From NCBI RefSeq assembly GCF_026309355.1, contig NZ_JAPJZK010000001.1, forward strand, positions 1,364,001-1,428,000: 64,000 nt of DNA. Direction: 5' to 3'. The DNA is from Spartinivicinus marinus. Its GTDB lineage: Bacteria > Pseudomonadota > Gammaproteobacteria > Pseudomonadales > Zooshikellaceae. Positions 1-10,500 of the stretch are shown here, one piece after another. The notes under the pieces are model-generated. The model had not been told where the DNA came from. It ran no database searches and was given only the letters and a program-made list of their open reading frames with translations. Made by a program: the position numbers and the translations under genes. Position 1 is the first letter of the stretch. Every line of letters starts with the position of its first letter.

Positions 1-492
1 CTCCGTCAAAATAAATACAGATAAGGGCAACCCTTGCGCAATATAAACACAAATCAAAGCAAAGAGTGTATTCTCTATACCCACATCAACAACAAAATCT
101 AAAATACCAACAGTACCTAAACGGATAGGGATCATTATACCAACAGCTAAATAAAGCCCAAGTAAAGCACTACCTTTAAACTTGTACTCAGCTAACGCAT
201 AAGCCGCCATAGCGCCTAACAGTAATACAAAGAATAATGCTAATACAGTAACAGTAATACTATTCGAAAAATAACCAAAGAAATCCCCTTGTTCTAATAC
301 TGTTTGATAACCCACTAACGAAAAACTTTCAGGGGTAGGCAATAACATTGGCTCTGTGAAAATGTACTTTTTTGTTTTAAATGAATTGATAATCACCAAT
401 ACTAAAGGCATGATACAAATCAATGTATACGTTATAAGTATCAAATGAACAGACAAATGACTTGTAAGCTTGTTACCCTTATTCATTAACAT
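1..492 (-). CDS. Carbohydrate ABC transporter permease, MalG type (3' end outside window)
   Basis: Reading leftwards from an ATG at 492 gives an open frame that runs off the window edge after 164 codons. The protein begins MLMNKGNKL, has a first membrane segment, then a stretch typical of MalG-family sugar permeases (SFKTKKYIFTEP) and further hydrophobic segments. A second ATG two codons later is possible; an AAGAG stretch before 492 is a weak ribosome site. It lies 174 bases downstream of the MalF-like permease on the same strand, a larger gap than is usual for this pair. The inner-membrane permease would pair with that gene and the binding protein to import a sugar or oligosaccharide. The EAA loop and the ATPase gene, if linked, would be left of the window. 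The family is clear; the substrate is unknown. Confidence 0.8.
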   Translation of the reverse strand, partial: MLMNKGNKLTSHLSVHLILITYTLICIMPLVLVIINSFKTKKYIFTEPMLLPTPESFSLVGYQTVLEQGDFFGYFSNSITVTVLALFFVLLLGAMAAYALAEYKFKGSALLGLYLAVGIMIPIRLGTVGILDFVVDVGIENTLFALICVYIAQGLPLSVFILTE

Positions 493-666
493 TAGCTCTT
501 TATTCAGGATGCTTTTTTTATAATTTTTTCTTACTGCCCAACTATTGTTTTTAGTACCTTATCCTGTTACTCCATATCGGACACTAGATTTTTTTTCAAT
601 ACTCTTGTGCGACACCCTCCAAGTAGAGAAGGAATTAAGTCGTGTAGCTTTTAAAGTACTCTATAT

Positions 667-1590
667 CTATAATTCGTATCGTGTCAGCTTTCGCTGAACA
701 AAAAACAAGTAAAGACAAACTCCACATAAAATAATAAAAAACATCGTTGAAGCAATAGTTGCCCCCATTGCTGGGCTACCTAACTGCAGTTGATGCCCAA
801 AAAAAGTACGGTATAAGAAGGTACCTAAGATGTCTGTTGAATAGTCTGGTCCCGCAAGGGCTCCTTGAGAAACATAAATAAGATCGAATGCATTAAAGTT
901 ACCTACAAAGGTTAAAATGGTCACAATACCTAATGTTGGTAAAATCAATGGTAATTTGATCTTCCAGAAGATAGTCCAAGCATTTAAGCCATCACAACGC
1001 GCAGCTTCAATAATTTCATCAGGTATGCTTAACAAAGCAGCATAAATTAGCATCATGGGAATACCAACAAATTGCCACACTGATACCAATGCTATTGTTG
1101 TAAGCGCTGAGTTCTCAAGCCCTAACCAGGGAGCATACCAGCTGCCTAAACCAATAACAGATAACAACCCCTCTGACACTCCCCATAATGGGCTTAACAC
1201 CAGTTTCCATATAAACCCTACTAACACAAAAGATAACAAGGCTGGTAAAAAAATAGCCGTACGATAAAAGCTACGTCCTGGCAACCAACGAATACTCAGC
1301 AAAGCCGCTATCATTAAACCTATAGGATTTTGCACCAGCATATGTATGAGGAAAAAATAGCCATTGTTTGCAAAGGCATTCCAAAACTGTTCTGACCAGG
1401 TAGCATCAAAAAATAGCTGAAAGTAGTTAGCTAAGCCAACAAACTGTATTTCTTCCTGACTTTTTATCTGAAAGAAACTCAGCTTTAAGCTCTCTACCAG
1501 TGGATAAATCATAAACAAGCTATAAATAACCAATGCAGGAGCAATAAAAAAAGGAATATGCCAACGCTTGTTTAATTGATTGCTCAACAT
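667..1590 (-). CDS. Carbohydrate ABC transporter permease, MalF type
   Basis: The 307-residue inner-membrane protein has about six hydrophobic segments. Near residues 195-215 it carries the EAA loop that contacts the ATPase (EAARCDGLNAWTIFWKIKLP). Length and topology match short MalF/UgpA-type permeases, without the extra N-terminal helices of enteric MalF. It follows the binding-protein gene on the same strand after 9 bases and precedes the MalG-like gene, so the three form a transport operon. The divergent GntR regulator is the likely controller. Imported sugar is not evident from sequence; the nearby GH92 mannosidase makes a glycan breakdown product conceivable, but that is inference. Confidence 0.88.
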   Translation of the reverse strand: MLSNQLNKRWHIPFFIAPALVIYSLFMIYPLVESLKLSFFQIKSQEEIQFVGLANYFQLFFDATWSEQFWNAFANNGYFFLIHMLVQNPIGLMIAALLSIRWLPGRSFYRTAIFLPALLSFVLVGFIWKLVLSPLWGVSEGLLSVIGLGSWYAPWLGLENSALTTIALVSVWQFVGIPMMLIYAALLSIPDEIIEAARCDGLNAWTIFWKIKLPLILPTLGIVTILTFVGNFNAFDLIYVSQGALAGPDYSTDILGTFLYRTFFGHQLQLGSPAMGATIASTMFFIILCGVCLYLFFVQRKLTRYEL

Positions 1591-1599
1591 GCTAATTCC

Positions 1600-2883
1600 C
1601 TATTGCATCTTTTCTTCAGCTTTAGCTAATTTTGGTTTATACCAATTATCTAGTCCTTTTTGTAGTTTCTTTGCTGCCTCTCTAGGTTGCTCTGTTTTAT
1701 TAAGTATATTAGCGCTTACTGACCACAACTGGGTTTCGAGGTTAGGCGTACCTCTCGATAAAATTTGATAAGAGTTTCTAATTGTTGAGCGGCACTTATT
1801 TCTCCAGCCAATAAATGTTTTAGCAAGAGGATTGTTTAACAAAATCTGGTGGTTTGATAAGCTAAAAAAACCAGGTAGTGCATTTGAGTAAAGTTCTGCA
1901 AACTCCTTACTACCCAACCAGTTTATAAACACTTTTGCTGTTTTTATATGTTTGCTTTTACTATTAATCCCTATCCCTATATCAGTGTGATCACTGATAT
2001 AGCAAACATCGCCTTTACTCTGCACTGGTGGTTTAAATGCACCTAACTCAAAGTCTACTTCTTTACTAAAGAAACCAATTTCCCATGAACCTGCAGGATA
2101 AATAGCTGCTCGCCCTAAACTAAATTGTGTTTGGCTATCTGAATAAGTTTGAGCTTGATAGCCTTTCGCTAAATATGGCTGCCACTTACTTAAAGCAGTT
2201 AATGCATTTACATAGGGGGCATCTGAAAACTTTTGAGTACCATTAATCAACGCATTTCTGCCAGCCTCACCCAACCAATAGTTAGGTCCAATATTCTGCA
2301 ACCCCATTGTGGCAGCTTCCCATTGATCTGCTGTTCCCATTGCTAACGGAATGTAGTCGCCTTGGGCTTTTATTTTTTCTAATGTTGCAAGAAACTCAGC
2401 TTCTGTTGTAGGTTCTTGTAGTTTCAGTTCATTAAAAACCTGCTTATTATAAATAAAACCATGAATAACCGACGCAATAGGTATGCAAAAGGTATCCTTA
2501 CCATCATCCGTTTGCCAGGCCAGCTTAGCTATCGTTGAAAAGTTAGTCAGTGTAGACACATCGTCTAATTTAACTAGTTTGCCTTTCTGGTATAAACGTA
2601 GGCTTGTATCAAATGGCCTACAAGTGATTAAATCACCAGCAGTATCCGACTCAAGCCGTGCATTTAGTGCAGCATTGTATTCGGCAGGAGATGTAGGTGA
2701 AAACTTAAGCTTGATATTAGGGTGTTTTTTTTCAAATGCAGGTATAATCTGCTGCTGCCAGATGGCTCGATCATCTGACCGCCAGCTCTCAATTGTTAAT
2801 GTGGTGGCTGCTGTGCAAGTAAAGGGGAAGATGGTACCTAAGCAAAACAATGACCTAAGGGTATCTTTAATTGTAGTTTTCAT
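1600..2883 (-). CDS. Extracellular solute-binding protein, family 1 (sugar ABC importer)
   Basis: The 427-residue periplasmic binding protein has an N-terminal signal peptide ending near FTCTAATT. The mature start TLTIESWRSDD, then IIPAFEKKHPNIKLKFSP, is the classic opening of SBP family 1 (MalE/UgpB/YcjN class). Later motifs such as AAIYPAGSWEIGFF and INWLGSKEFAELY are also typical. It is the first gene of the importer operon, 9 bases ahead of the MalF-like permease. The regulator is divergent, 256 bases away. Substrate cannot be read from the sequence. Confidence 0.88.
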   Translation of the reverse strand: MKTTIKDTLRSLFCLGTIFPFTCTAATTLTIESWRSDDRAIWQQQIIPAFEKKHPNIKLKFSPTSPAEYNAALNARLESDTAGDLITCRPFDTSLRLYQKGKLVKLDDVSTLTNFSTIAKLAWQTDDGKDTFCIPIASVIHGFIYNKQVFNELKLQEPTTEAEFLATLEKIKAQGDYIPLAMGTADQWEAATMGLQNIGPNYWLGEAGRNALINGTQKFSDAPYVNALTALSKWQPYLAKGYQAQTYSDSQTQFSLGRAAIYPAGSWEIGFFSKEVDFELGAFKPPVQSKGDVCYISDHTDIGIGINSKSKHIKTAKVFINWLGSKEFAELYSNALPGFFSLSNHQILLNNPLAKTFIGWRNKCRSTIRNSYQILSRGTPNLETQLWSVSANILNKTEQPREAAKKLQKGLDNWYKPKLAKAEEKMQ

Positions 2884-3139
2884 GAAGGTCCCTTATTATA
2901 GTTATACTAATATACGACGTTAGTTTTATGTTATTATTATACTGCTTTTGCTTACTTTAGTTTTATTCGCAGATTTTCTATTGGTATGCTTCAATTGAGA
3001 CTATTTTTATTTAACATACTATATTGTTAAAAGTATCTGCCAGATATTACCAATGTCAACAAAAAAAATACCTATTTCACCCTGGTACCTTATTGGTATT
3101 TTATTTTGTCGCTTTATTACAATCTTGTGAGAAATTACC
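2884..3139. promoter_or_regulatory. Divergent control region of sugar importer and GntR regulator
   Basis: This 256-base AT-rich stretch separates the two divergent units. The heptamer ATTGGTA occurs at 2980-2986 and 3092-3098, and its inverse TACCAAT at 3048-3054. Such half-sites are plausible operators for the adjacent UTRA-type GntR protein, but no single extended palindrome is visible and the assignment is a guess from position. No convincing small gene is present. Confidence 0.35.
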
Positions 3140-3880
3140 ATGACTGTATCGCTACAGGAAATTCAACTTAATACAGATAATAGCACCCCTCTGTATCGGC
3201 AGCTTTATCAACAAATTCGTGAGTTAGTTGAAAAAGGCAAATGGCCGGCTGAAACAGCTCTACCGCCAGAAAGAGACCTTGCAACCAACCTGGGGATTTC
3301 TCGCATTACTGTCAGGAAAGCAATGGCGGCCCTGGCAAACGACCGTTTGATCTACAAACGTCAAGGCGCGGGAAGCTTTGTAAGAGGTATGATTCACGGT
3401 AGCTACGGTGTACTCAGTAACTTTTCTGATGATATGCGCTCGAAAGGGCTAACACCTTCTTCTACCACACTTGAAGCAGATACCTTGATGGCTTCTCCAG
3501 AAATTGCCCTCACGTTAGGGCTTACCCCTGGTAGCATGGTTTCTAAATTGGTAAGGCTGCGGTTTGGAGATGATGAACCGTTTGCTTATGAGGAGACTAT
3601 TGTTCCCCAGCAATTGCTTGATGACCCAAAAGCCCTGGATGGCTCTTTATATAACTATTTGCGTGAAAATGGTCATGAGCCAGTTAGGGGGTTACAGAGA
3701 ATACGTGCCATTGCTGTCAATGATACTATTGCGCAACACCTTAAAATTGAGCCTGGTCTGCCAATATTTTTTATTACACGAACCGCTTTTAATAACCAAG
3801 GTACACCCGTAGAGTTTACAAAGTCATACTATCGCGCCGATGTTTTTGACTTTGTTGCAGAGTTAAAAGGGTTCAACTAG
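3140..3880 (+). CDS. GntR family transcriptional regulator with UTRA domain
   Basis: The 246-residue cytoplasmic regulator has an N-terminal winged helix-turn-helix (residues about 15-80, with PLYRQLYQQIRELVEKGKWP and ALPPERDLATNLGISRITVRKA). A C-terminal UTRA ligand-binding domain follows (about 95-240, with YNYLRENGHEP and FFITRTAFNNQGTPVEF). This places it in the HutC/NagR subfamily, whose members usually repress sugar or amino-acid uptake genes until an effector, often a sugar phosphate, binds. It is divergent from the sugar ABC operon and probably controls it. Length is normal. Confidence 0.9.
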   Translation: MTVSLQEIQLNTDNSTPLYRQLYQQIRELVEKGKWPAETALPPERDLATNLGISRITVRKAMAALANDRLIYKRQGAGSFVRGMIHGSYGVLSNFSDDMRSKGLTPSSTTLEADTLMASPEIALTLGLTPGSMVSKLVRLRFGDDEPFAYEETIVPQQLLDDPKALDGSLYNYLRENGHEPVRGLQRIRAIAVNDTIAQHLKIEPGLPIFFITRTAFNNQGTPVEFTKSYYRADVFDFVAELKGFN

Positions 3881-3892
3881 TTTTTCTAATGA

Positions 3893-3930
3893 AGAGCACC
3901 TTTTGAATTTTAAAAACCAATTGGTGCTCT
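3893..3930 (+). terminator. Hairpin after the GntR regulator gene
   Basis: AGAGCACC at 3893-3900 pairs perfectly with GGTGCTCT at 3923-3930 around a 22-base AT-rich loop, starting 13 bases after the stop codon. There is no clean T tract after the stem, so termination strength is uncertain. Confidence 0.4.
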
Positions 3931-4397
3931 AAAATGATATAGCCTTTCTAATACATAGCCCCTCTAATACAAAGTATTTACTTAAGGAAAACAGAGTAAA
4001 TAGCCATTATCGATTGGACTTAAATATTTACCTTATTTTAGACTGGCTGAATACTTCGGTTCACTCTTCTTTAGCACCGGCAATAATTCACAAAATATTT
4101 TTTACCTACTTCTCATACTATAATCAAAGTATTAGGTCTTCTCTGTTGATAACGGATAGGTAAAATGCCACTTTGCTACTTCTGATTTATTACTTTGCCT
4201 ATAAATTTGCATGTTACTAATAGGTAGTGTTAAGGAAACCTGTGAAAAATCAGATTCCTTTCACAGATCAACCAAAAAGGGTCAATAACCCGCCCTGCTT
4301 TTGCCGTACAATTCTACCTGATTAGTGATGTGTTCTTGTTTACAGGATACCTCTCTAGATACCACGGAATTAATTGATGTCTTTTTAGGCTGTTGTA
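3931..4397. other. Intergenic stretch without a recognisable gene
   Basis: These 467 AT-rich bases separate the GntR gene from the next gene. I see scattered stop codons in all frames and no RNA-like fold or strong repeat. The promoter of the 4398 gene should lie here but cannot be pinned down. Confidence 0.4.
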
Positions 4398-6464
4398 ATG
4401 AAAAACGTGCAGTTTTGTCTCTTCACATTGTTACTTTTGCCCTTTTTCAGCTGTTATGCCAGCAGTGAAGAAGAGACAACCAGTAGTGAAACTGAGTCCA
4501 CTACTTCAGCAAGCAACCAGTCCTCAGCTATAGAGCATATTAATAGCAAAGACTTTACTCTAAAGCGCCCGAATGACAACTGTCAGTTAAGATTACCTTA
4601 CTTAAGATATAGTCCTGATGAACAGATTACACTGCAGTCCGAAAGTCTTTCTTGCCAAGACGGCTACTTAAGCGGGAAAGGTAAGGTAGCGCTGGTTGAT
4701 GGTAAAGGAAATACCTTAGAAACCTTTCATGGTTTTTTTAAACGTGGTTTTGTATTTTTCAACAGTAAACTACAGTCTTTCCCAATCATTGCCCGCCGCA
4801 ACCAGTTTGAAGAAGAGCAGCTTGTTGTAGAGCTTCCTCCTATCGTGACTGACAATGATGAAAACTTACCGGTTTACGCTATTTTGGCCCAATCTGAAAA
4901 TCGCTGGAGCGTACTCAACCCAACACTTGTAGTAGTATCTACAGATGACACCATTAGCAAAAGGCAAATTCAAAAAATTGTTACAAACGCTAAGACAAGG
5001 GTGAAAGCACTCTCTGCAAGTGATCATTTTCAAATTTATCTAGTTACCAAATTAGCATTTAATCAACCCTTAGTTGAAAATGCCATTTACCAAGGGGCTA
5101 TCAAACTCTCCAATGAACCAGGCAGTATTGAGCGCACTACTGAGAAGTGGTTTGCAGAAGAAGAGCAACGACTGAAAGATCAAGCTCATTATCGTCAACA
5201 ACAGCTTTTCAACATTCCAGCCACACGTTACGAAGAAATTGAAACCGGTATTATTGATGCTGCCAGCCCAGACCTACTCTATTCAGCTGAGTGGGAAAAT
5301 ACGGGACCTGCTGGCTATCAGTTTCTTCCATTTGATGTTGCAGGCTGGCTTCCAGACTTAGATAACGAAGAGATAATTACCAGCAAGCAAGCCAAACAGT
5401 ATACTCTTTATAATGTTGCTGAAACTTGCTCTATTAGTTTGCCAAAATTAAAGGGGCTTGCTGAACCTCAGGGCCCCATATCTGCTACCAATCTTCCTTG
5501 CCGTAATAACCAATTTTATGGTGGCGGCAGCCTGAAGTTAAACGATCAAAAAACGACCATCACTGGTTTCTTCTATCAAGGTATGCCATTTAGTGATGAC
5601 CTGATTAACGGTTATCCTTTAGCCTATCGTTTCAATACTAAAAGCCAGGCAATGCTAGCAGTTTATATTGGCTCTACCCCTTGGCTAGCCACGCATTACT
5701 ATGCACTGCTGGCATTTGACAAGCAGGCTTTGGTATTTAATACCACTCCAATCAAAGTAGCGGCAATTACTGAAGATGCCCGCTGGTATACCGACCCAAC
5801 CTTAGAAGGTTTAATGGTTGAAGAAGCTGCACGCCTGATTGACCAGTTCAGTCAAGGGAAACTAAGTGAAATCAGCCTAATTGGCTATGGTTTGTTTCGT
5901 TTCCCAGTGCCTGAGCAAAACTTGCTTCATTATCAAACTCACTTGCAAAAAGAAGAAAACCAGTGGATTCAAGTTGCTAATAGCACTACTAACCATGTTG
6001 TCATTCGCTACCAGCAACAGCAAGTTCGCCTAACCAATATGCAAAAAGATTGGGGCATGTTGAAGCAAGCCAATTTTTACCAAAAAATAAACTACTTACA
6101 TAAAGAGTTTTTGTTTGAAGATACCCCCATGGAACTTGCTGCTGCTTCATTAATTACAGGCAAACCCTGGGCTGGGTCTACGGTGGTTCATGTAAACAAT
6201 TTGCAAGGGTTAGATGCCAGTACTGACTGGCCATACCCAATCAAACTCGAAAGCGGTGGGCATATTGACTCTGAAGGCTGGTATATCATCAAAGGTCGAG
6301 TCAGCGCAGAAGAGCTTGCTAACAGTTTACTACCAAAGCCCATTATTTCTGTTACTGAAGCCATTGCCTGTGAAGAAGACCAGTGCAACGAGTACAACAA
6401 CATTATCAATCTTGTTCGGCAAAAATATAATGAACTTGAGTGGTCACCAAAGGAAAATCAATAA
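4398..6464 (+). CDS. Exported protein of unknown function with a duplicated domain
   Basis: The 688-residue protein is not recognised. It starts with a signal peptide (cleavage probably near residue 22, after CYASS), then a Ser/Thr/Glu-rich linker to about residue 48. Two related segments follow. One begins near Cys62 (CQLRLPYLR, then LSCQDGYLSGKGKVAL and FHGFFKRGF). The other begins near Cys344 (CSISLPKLKG, then LPCRNNQFYGGGSLKL and ITGFFYQGMPF). Both have a Cys pair about 22-25 residues apart, which suggests a disulfide-linked beta domain repeated twice. The next gene follows after 13 bases, so the two are probably cotranscribed. It is likely periplasmic or surface-exposed; no enzyme motif was found. 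Confidence 0.75.
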   Translation: MKNVQFCLFTLLLLPFFSCYASSEEETTSSETESTTSASNQSSAIEHINSKDFTLKRPNDNCQLRLPYLRYSPDEQITLQSESLSCQDGYLSGKGKVALVDGKGNTLETFHGFFKRGFVFFNSKLQSFPIIARRNQFEEEQLVVELPPIVTDNDENLPVYAILAQSENRWSVLNPTLVVVSTDDTISKRQIQKIVTNAKTRVKALSASDHFQIYLVTKLAFNQPLVENAIYQGAIKLSNEPGSIERTTEKWFAEEEQRLKDQAHYRQQQLFNIPATRYEEIETGIIDAASPDLLYSAEWENTGPAGYQFLPFDVAGWLPDLDNEEIITSKQAKQYTLYNVAETCSISLPKLKGLAEPQGPISATNLPCRNNQFYGGGSLKLNDQKTTITGFFYQGMPFSDDLINGYPLAYRFNTKSQAMLAVYIGSTPWLATHYYALLAFDKQALVFNTTPIKVAAITEDARWYTDPTLEGLMVEEAARLIDQFSQGKLSEISLIGYGLFRFPVPEQNLLHYQTHLQKEENQWIQVANSTTNHVVIRYQQQQVRLTNMQKDWGMLKQANFYQKINYLHKEFLFEDTPMELAAASLITGKPWAGSTVVHVNNLQGLDASTDWPYPIKLESGGHIDSEGWYIIKGRVSAEELANSLLPKPIISVTEAIACEEDQCNEYNNIINLVRQKYNELEWSPKENQ

Positions 6465-6477
6465 CCTGTCAGTCTAT

Positions 6478-7425
6478 ATGCGCTACTTAAAAATTATCAC
6501 TGTATTACTTATTCTTACTGGTGGGGTTTATGCTGGCTGGTCACTAATGCAGCACCGTGCTGAAGAGCAATTTAAATCCGCCCTTTATCAACAAGGCTTG
6601 TCAAAGTACATTCAGTATGAAGAATTATATTATGACCCTTGGGAAAAACAGCTACAGATATCGGGTGTTGAGTTAATCTTTCAAGCAAAACGCTCTTTTC
6701 TTGGCAAACGCCCTAAAGTAACGTTTAAGGCTGAAGAAGCAGTCACCAACTTAAATCAATTAGAAGCTGCAACTCTCAACCATGGCTATATTGAGCTAAA
6801 AGGCTTTAAACTGGATTTAGACAAACACGGTAAGCTTTACGCTGCTCTATTCGGAAAAGAAGCTATCATTGCCTTAGTTGGCATGGGCTATAAACAAATG
6901 GCCACCGATATACATATTAAATGGGAGTATGATCCATTTAATCAAACCTTTGCTTTTAAGGGAAATTTAACCAGTGAAGAGTTTGGGCACCTTAACTTAA
7001 GTATTAAGCTCAACTCGTTGGATAACTTGATTAAGCACATTGCAGGTTATCGAGGTAAAACCCAAAAGCTTCCAGCTGCCATCGAAAAACGACTTAATCA
7101 TGGAGAGTTAGTTAGCTTCAAGCTGTCTTATGAAGATACCGGTATGGCTAAACGCTGGCTTACCTGGTATCCCTATGCAGAACCATTACCACCAGGTTAC
7201 CAGTACTCATCTGTCATCCCTGACAGCTATTACTCGAAAATTGCCCGACAAATGAAGCAGTCAGGAGTTAGTGCCAAACTGGCTGACGCTAACGCAAAAA
7301 AAATAAAAGCCTTTATTCAAAAGCCGGATGAGCTCACTCTGGAAACAACAAACTCAGAGCCAGTTATTATTGATGTGAATAATTGGCATAGAACAATAGA
7401 AGAGTTGGGGTTAACCTTACGGTAA
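6478..7425 (+). CDS. Membrane-anchored protein of unknown function
   Basis: The frame is open from 6214, but the upstream part overlaps the previous gene. The ATG at 6478 puts a clean signal anchor at the N terminus (IITVLLILTGGVYAGW), so I chose it; an ATG at 6430 is an alternative. The 315-residue product has one N-terminal membrane segment and a soluble, probably periplasmic remainder. Alternating hydrophobic strands (LQISGVELIF, YIELKGFKLDL, DIHIKWEYD, HLNLSIKLNS) resemble AsmA/YdgA-type proteins, but similarity is too weak to name a family. It follows the 4398 gene after 13 bases, probably in one operon. Confidence 0.65.
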   Translation: MRYLKIITVLLILTGGVYAGWSLMQHRAEEQFKSALYQQGLSKYIQYEELYYDPWEKQLQISGVELIFQAKRSFLGKRPKVTFKAEEAVTNLNQLEAATLNHGYIELKGFKLDLDKHGKLYAALFGKEAIIALVGMGYKQMATDIHIKWEYDPFNQTFAFKGNLTSEEFGHLNLSIKLNSLDNLIKHIAGYRGKTQKLPAAIEKRLNHGELVSFKLSYEDTGMAKRWLTWYPYAEPLPPGYQYSSVIPDSYYSKIARQMKQSGVSAKLADANAKKIKAFIQKPDELTLETTNSEPVIIDVNNWHRTIEELGLTLR

Positions 7426-7464
7426 TATAGTGTCCAATATGAAGTAACAAAATGTTCTTCCGCC

Positions 7465-7518
7465 GCTTTTGAAGAGCCATCCCTGGCTCATCAAAAGCTA
7501 AAAAGGCATCCATGCCTT
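7465..7518. repeat. Double-hairpin dispersed repeat (copy 1)
   Basis: Two adjacent hairpins lie between convergent genes. Arms 7465-7479 and 7484-7498 pair at 14 of 15 positions; AAGGCAT and ATGCCTT at 7503-7518 form the second stem around CC. The same design, with the same second hairpin, occurs inverted at 40007-40060. It resembles a REP/BIME-type element and may terminate transcription from both sides. Confidence 0.65.
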
Positions 7519-7564
7519 AGCTACAAAACATCCTGTCACCCCATATCTATTAAAAAGAAACGCT

Positions 7565-10500
7565 TCATTCAACCAAGTCAAACACCACTTCATCAGCAAA
7601 AATAAAACTCGGTTTTCCAGCCCCTGGGTGCCAATCAGGGCAGTTGCCAATAATTTCTCCTGTTATACGGATATATTGAAACGCTTCTTCATCAGCAAGT
7701 TTTACCGTTGGGGTAAATACTTCTGCAGGCCTAAAACTACTTGGTGTTTCATAAGGTATATTTTTGACTTGTTTAAATGACTCACCATCAGTTGAAATAG
7801 CATAAGTGACATTTTTAGGCAAAAAAATCCAAGAGCGACTATCTTCTAAAAAACGAGTAGCTACTGTATTTACTTTTCGTAGTGCTTTTAAATCAACAGT
7901 TATATCAAAGTTTACATTATAAAACCCTTGCCAATTTGGGTGTCGAAAATTCGTACTACCGGTTTGAAAGTCTACTAAACTGATATCACCATTAGCAGGA
8001 TAAGACGGAGTATATTCCGTATGATAAGTTACACCGAACTGATAAGGTATTTTTATATATTCTAAAGACTGCGTATAACTAGGCAAAAAACCTTCTTTTA
8101 CTGCCAATGCTTTTAATACCGTTGTATCTGTAAACCTTAATGGCTGAGAATAAACTGGCGATTGCTGAGTAGGCTGCTCACCGTTTGTTGTATAATGTAT
8201 TTTCACCCCTGGCTCTGTACTGTTAATTGCTACATTAACTGAGTTGTAAAAATTCTTACTGGGCGAGTTAAATAAAGGCACTGGTGTTAAAGGCTTGAGA
8301 GATTGATAATGCTTAGGACGATGGCCTATTGATGCACCAAATTCTGGATTTGGCTCTGCCGCCATATAAAACACCAACTCACCACCCGCAACAATATCCT
8401 CATGACGTATATAACTATAAGGATAATGGTTACCATTGAGTTCAACCCGATCTATATAAAAATTATCAGCTGTTAATCCTTTGGCTTTTACGGTAAAGGT
8501 CTTACCACTTTCCAATGGTAGGTTTACTTGATTGAAGCGGGGAGTACCCAGTACATAAATATCACTGCCGGGTGCAACCGGGTAAAAGCCTAGTGCACTA
8601 AAAATATACCAAGCGGACATTTGGCCACAGTCTTCATTGCCACTTAATCCATCCGGCTTAGTAGAATATAACTTTGTCAGTATTTGATTAACTTTTTCTT
8701 GTGTCTTCCAAGCAGCACCAGCAAAACTGTACAAATAAGTAATATGATGACTAGGTTCATTTCCATGAGCATACTGGCCAATTAACCCAGTAATATCCTT
8801 TCCTGGTATCTCTGATACTGTATTAAACATCTCATCTAACTTCGAGACAAATCGTTCATCGCCACCTAGCTTATCGATTAACAGTTGCACATAATGAGGT
8901 ACAAAAAAATTGTATTGCCAGCCATTTGCCTCTGTGTAATGAACGGTAGGACGTTTAGGATCAAATGGCTCGATCCAGTTGGTGTACTGCTTTGGCCGTA
9001 TAAAACCAATAGTGGGGTCATATAAGTTAATAAAAGCCTGTGCTCGCTTGCGGTATAATTGCCAGTCTTCCATATACCCCATTGATTTGGCCATTTGGGA
9101 AATTACCCAGTCATCAAAGGCATATTCCAAGGTAATTGATACTGACTCTCCTTCTTCTTCAGCCATAATATGTCCAAGCTCACGATACTGAGCCAAACCA
9201 CGATAATCTCGATCCATCGCCGCTTTTATTGCTTGATAAGCCAGCTGGCTGTCAAACCCTTTAATACCTTTAATATAAGCATCTACAATCACAGGAATAG
9301 AGTGCTGACCAATCATTGTACCAGTCTCATGGCCGGCTAATTCCCATATAGGTAAATGGCCACCCTGCTGATACATAGTCAACATGGTATTAATAAAATC
9401 GGCTGTTCTTTGTTGGTCAATAAGAGTTAACAATGGGTGTTCTGCACGAAAGGTATCCCATAATGAAAAAACTGTATAATAGTTAAAATCCTTAGTTTTA
9501 TGAATTTTTTTATCATGACCTTTATAACTACCATCTACATCATTAAAAACATTAGGTGCTAACATAGAGTGGTAGAGTGCTGTATAAAATATTTTTTTAT
9601 TGGCAGGGTTTTCATTTTTACCTAACTGAATTCGCTTTAATTCATTCTCCCAGGTTAATTCAGCAGCTCGTTTGGCTCGATCAAAATCAAAATGAGGCAT
9701 TTCAGCTATCAAGTTTTGCTCTGCCCCTGCTAAGCTGGTATGGGAAATTCCCACCTTAACTTTTACTTCCTCAGTTTTTTTAGCAAAAGAAAAATAGGCA
9801 ACAATGCTTTTACCATTTATCTTGTTTACATTTTGTAGCAACGATCTACCTTGCCTGACTCCATATTGTTTGACTGGCTGAGAAAACTCCATTACAAAGT
9901 AAACTGTTTGATCCTGAGCCCAACCATTGGTTTTACGATAGCCTTTCACCTTGTAAGGACTGATTACTTCCAACTGTAAATCAATAATTTCATCAGAAAC
10001 CACACCATGGCGTAAATCCAGGATAATATTTGCTTGCTTATCTACAGGATATTGATAGCGATGAACACCCACGCGATGAGTAGCCGTCAGCTCTGTATTA
10101 ATATCGTAATCTAATAATTTTACTTGATAATAACCCGGTGACGCAGATTCCTGTTCATGTTCAAATCTTGACCGATACCCCGTTTCTGGCCGCTCTTCAG
10201 AACCCTGCTCTAATTGAACAACACCTGCCGTTGGCATCAATAGAATATCACCATAATCACCTACACCAGTGCCACTTAAGTGAGTGTGAGAAAAACCAAT
10301 AATAGTGTTGTCTGTGTAGTGGTAGCCTGAACTAGCATCCCAGTTATTTTGTCGTGTATCTGGACTTAATTGCACCATACCATAAGGCATGGTTGCCCCA
10401 GGATAAGTATGACCATGTCCACCTGTACCAATAAATGGGTCCACCCAGTCAATTAAATAGTCTGCCCTCCTCTCCTCAGAGTGACTAATATTAATAGTAC

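Noticed and set aside
2483-2923. Open frame of 146 codons opposite the sugar-binding protein
   Set aside because: It is antisense to a well-supported gene and has no recognisable domain.
6214-6477. Upstream extension of the 6478 gene overlapping the end of the 4398 gene
   Set aside because: The overlap is in another frame of a good gene, and a clear signal anchor begins at the ATG at 6478.
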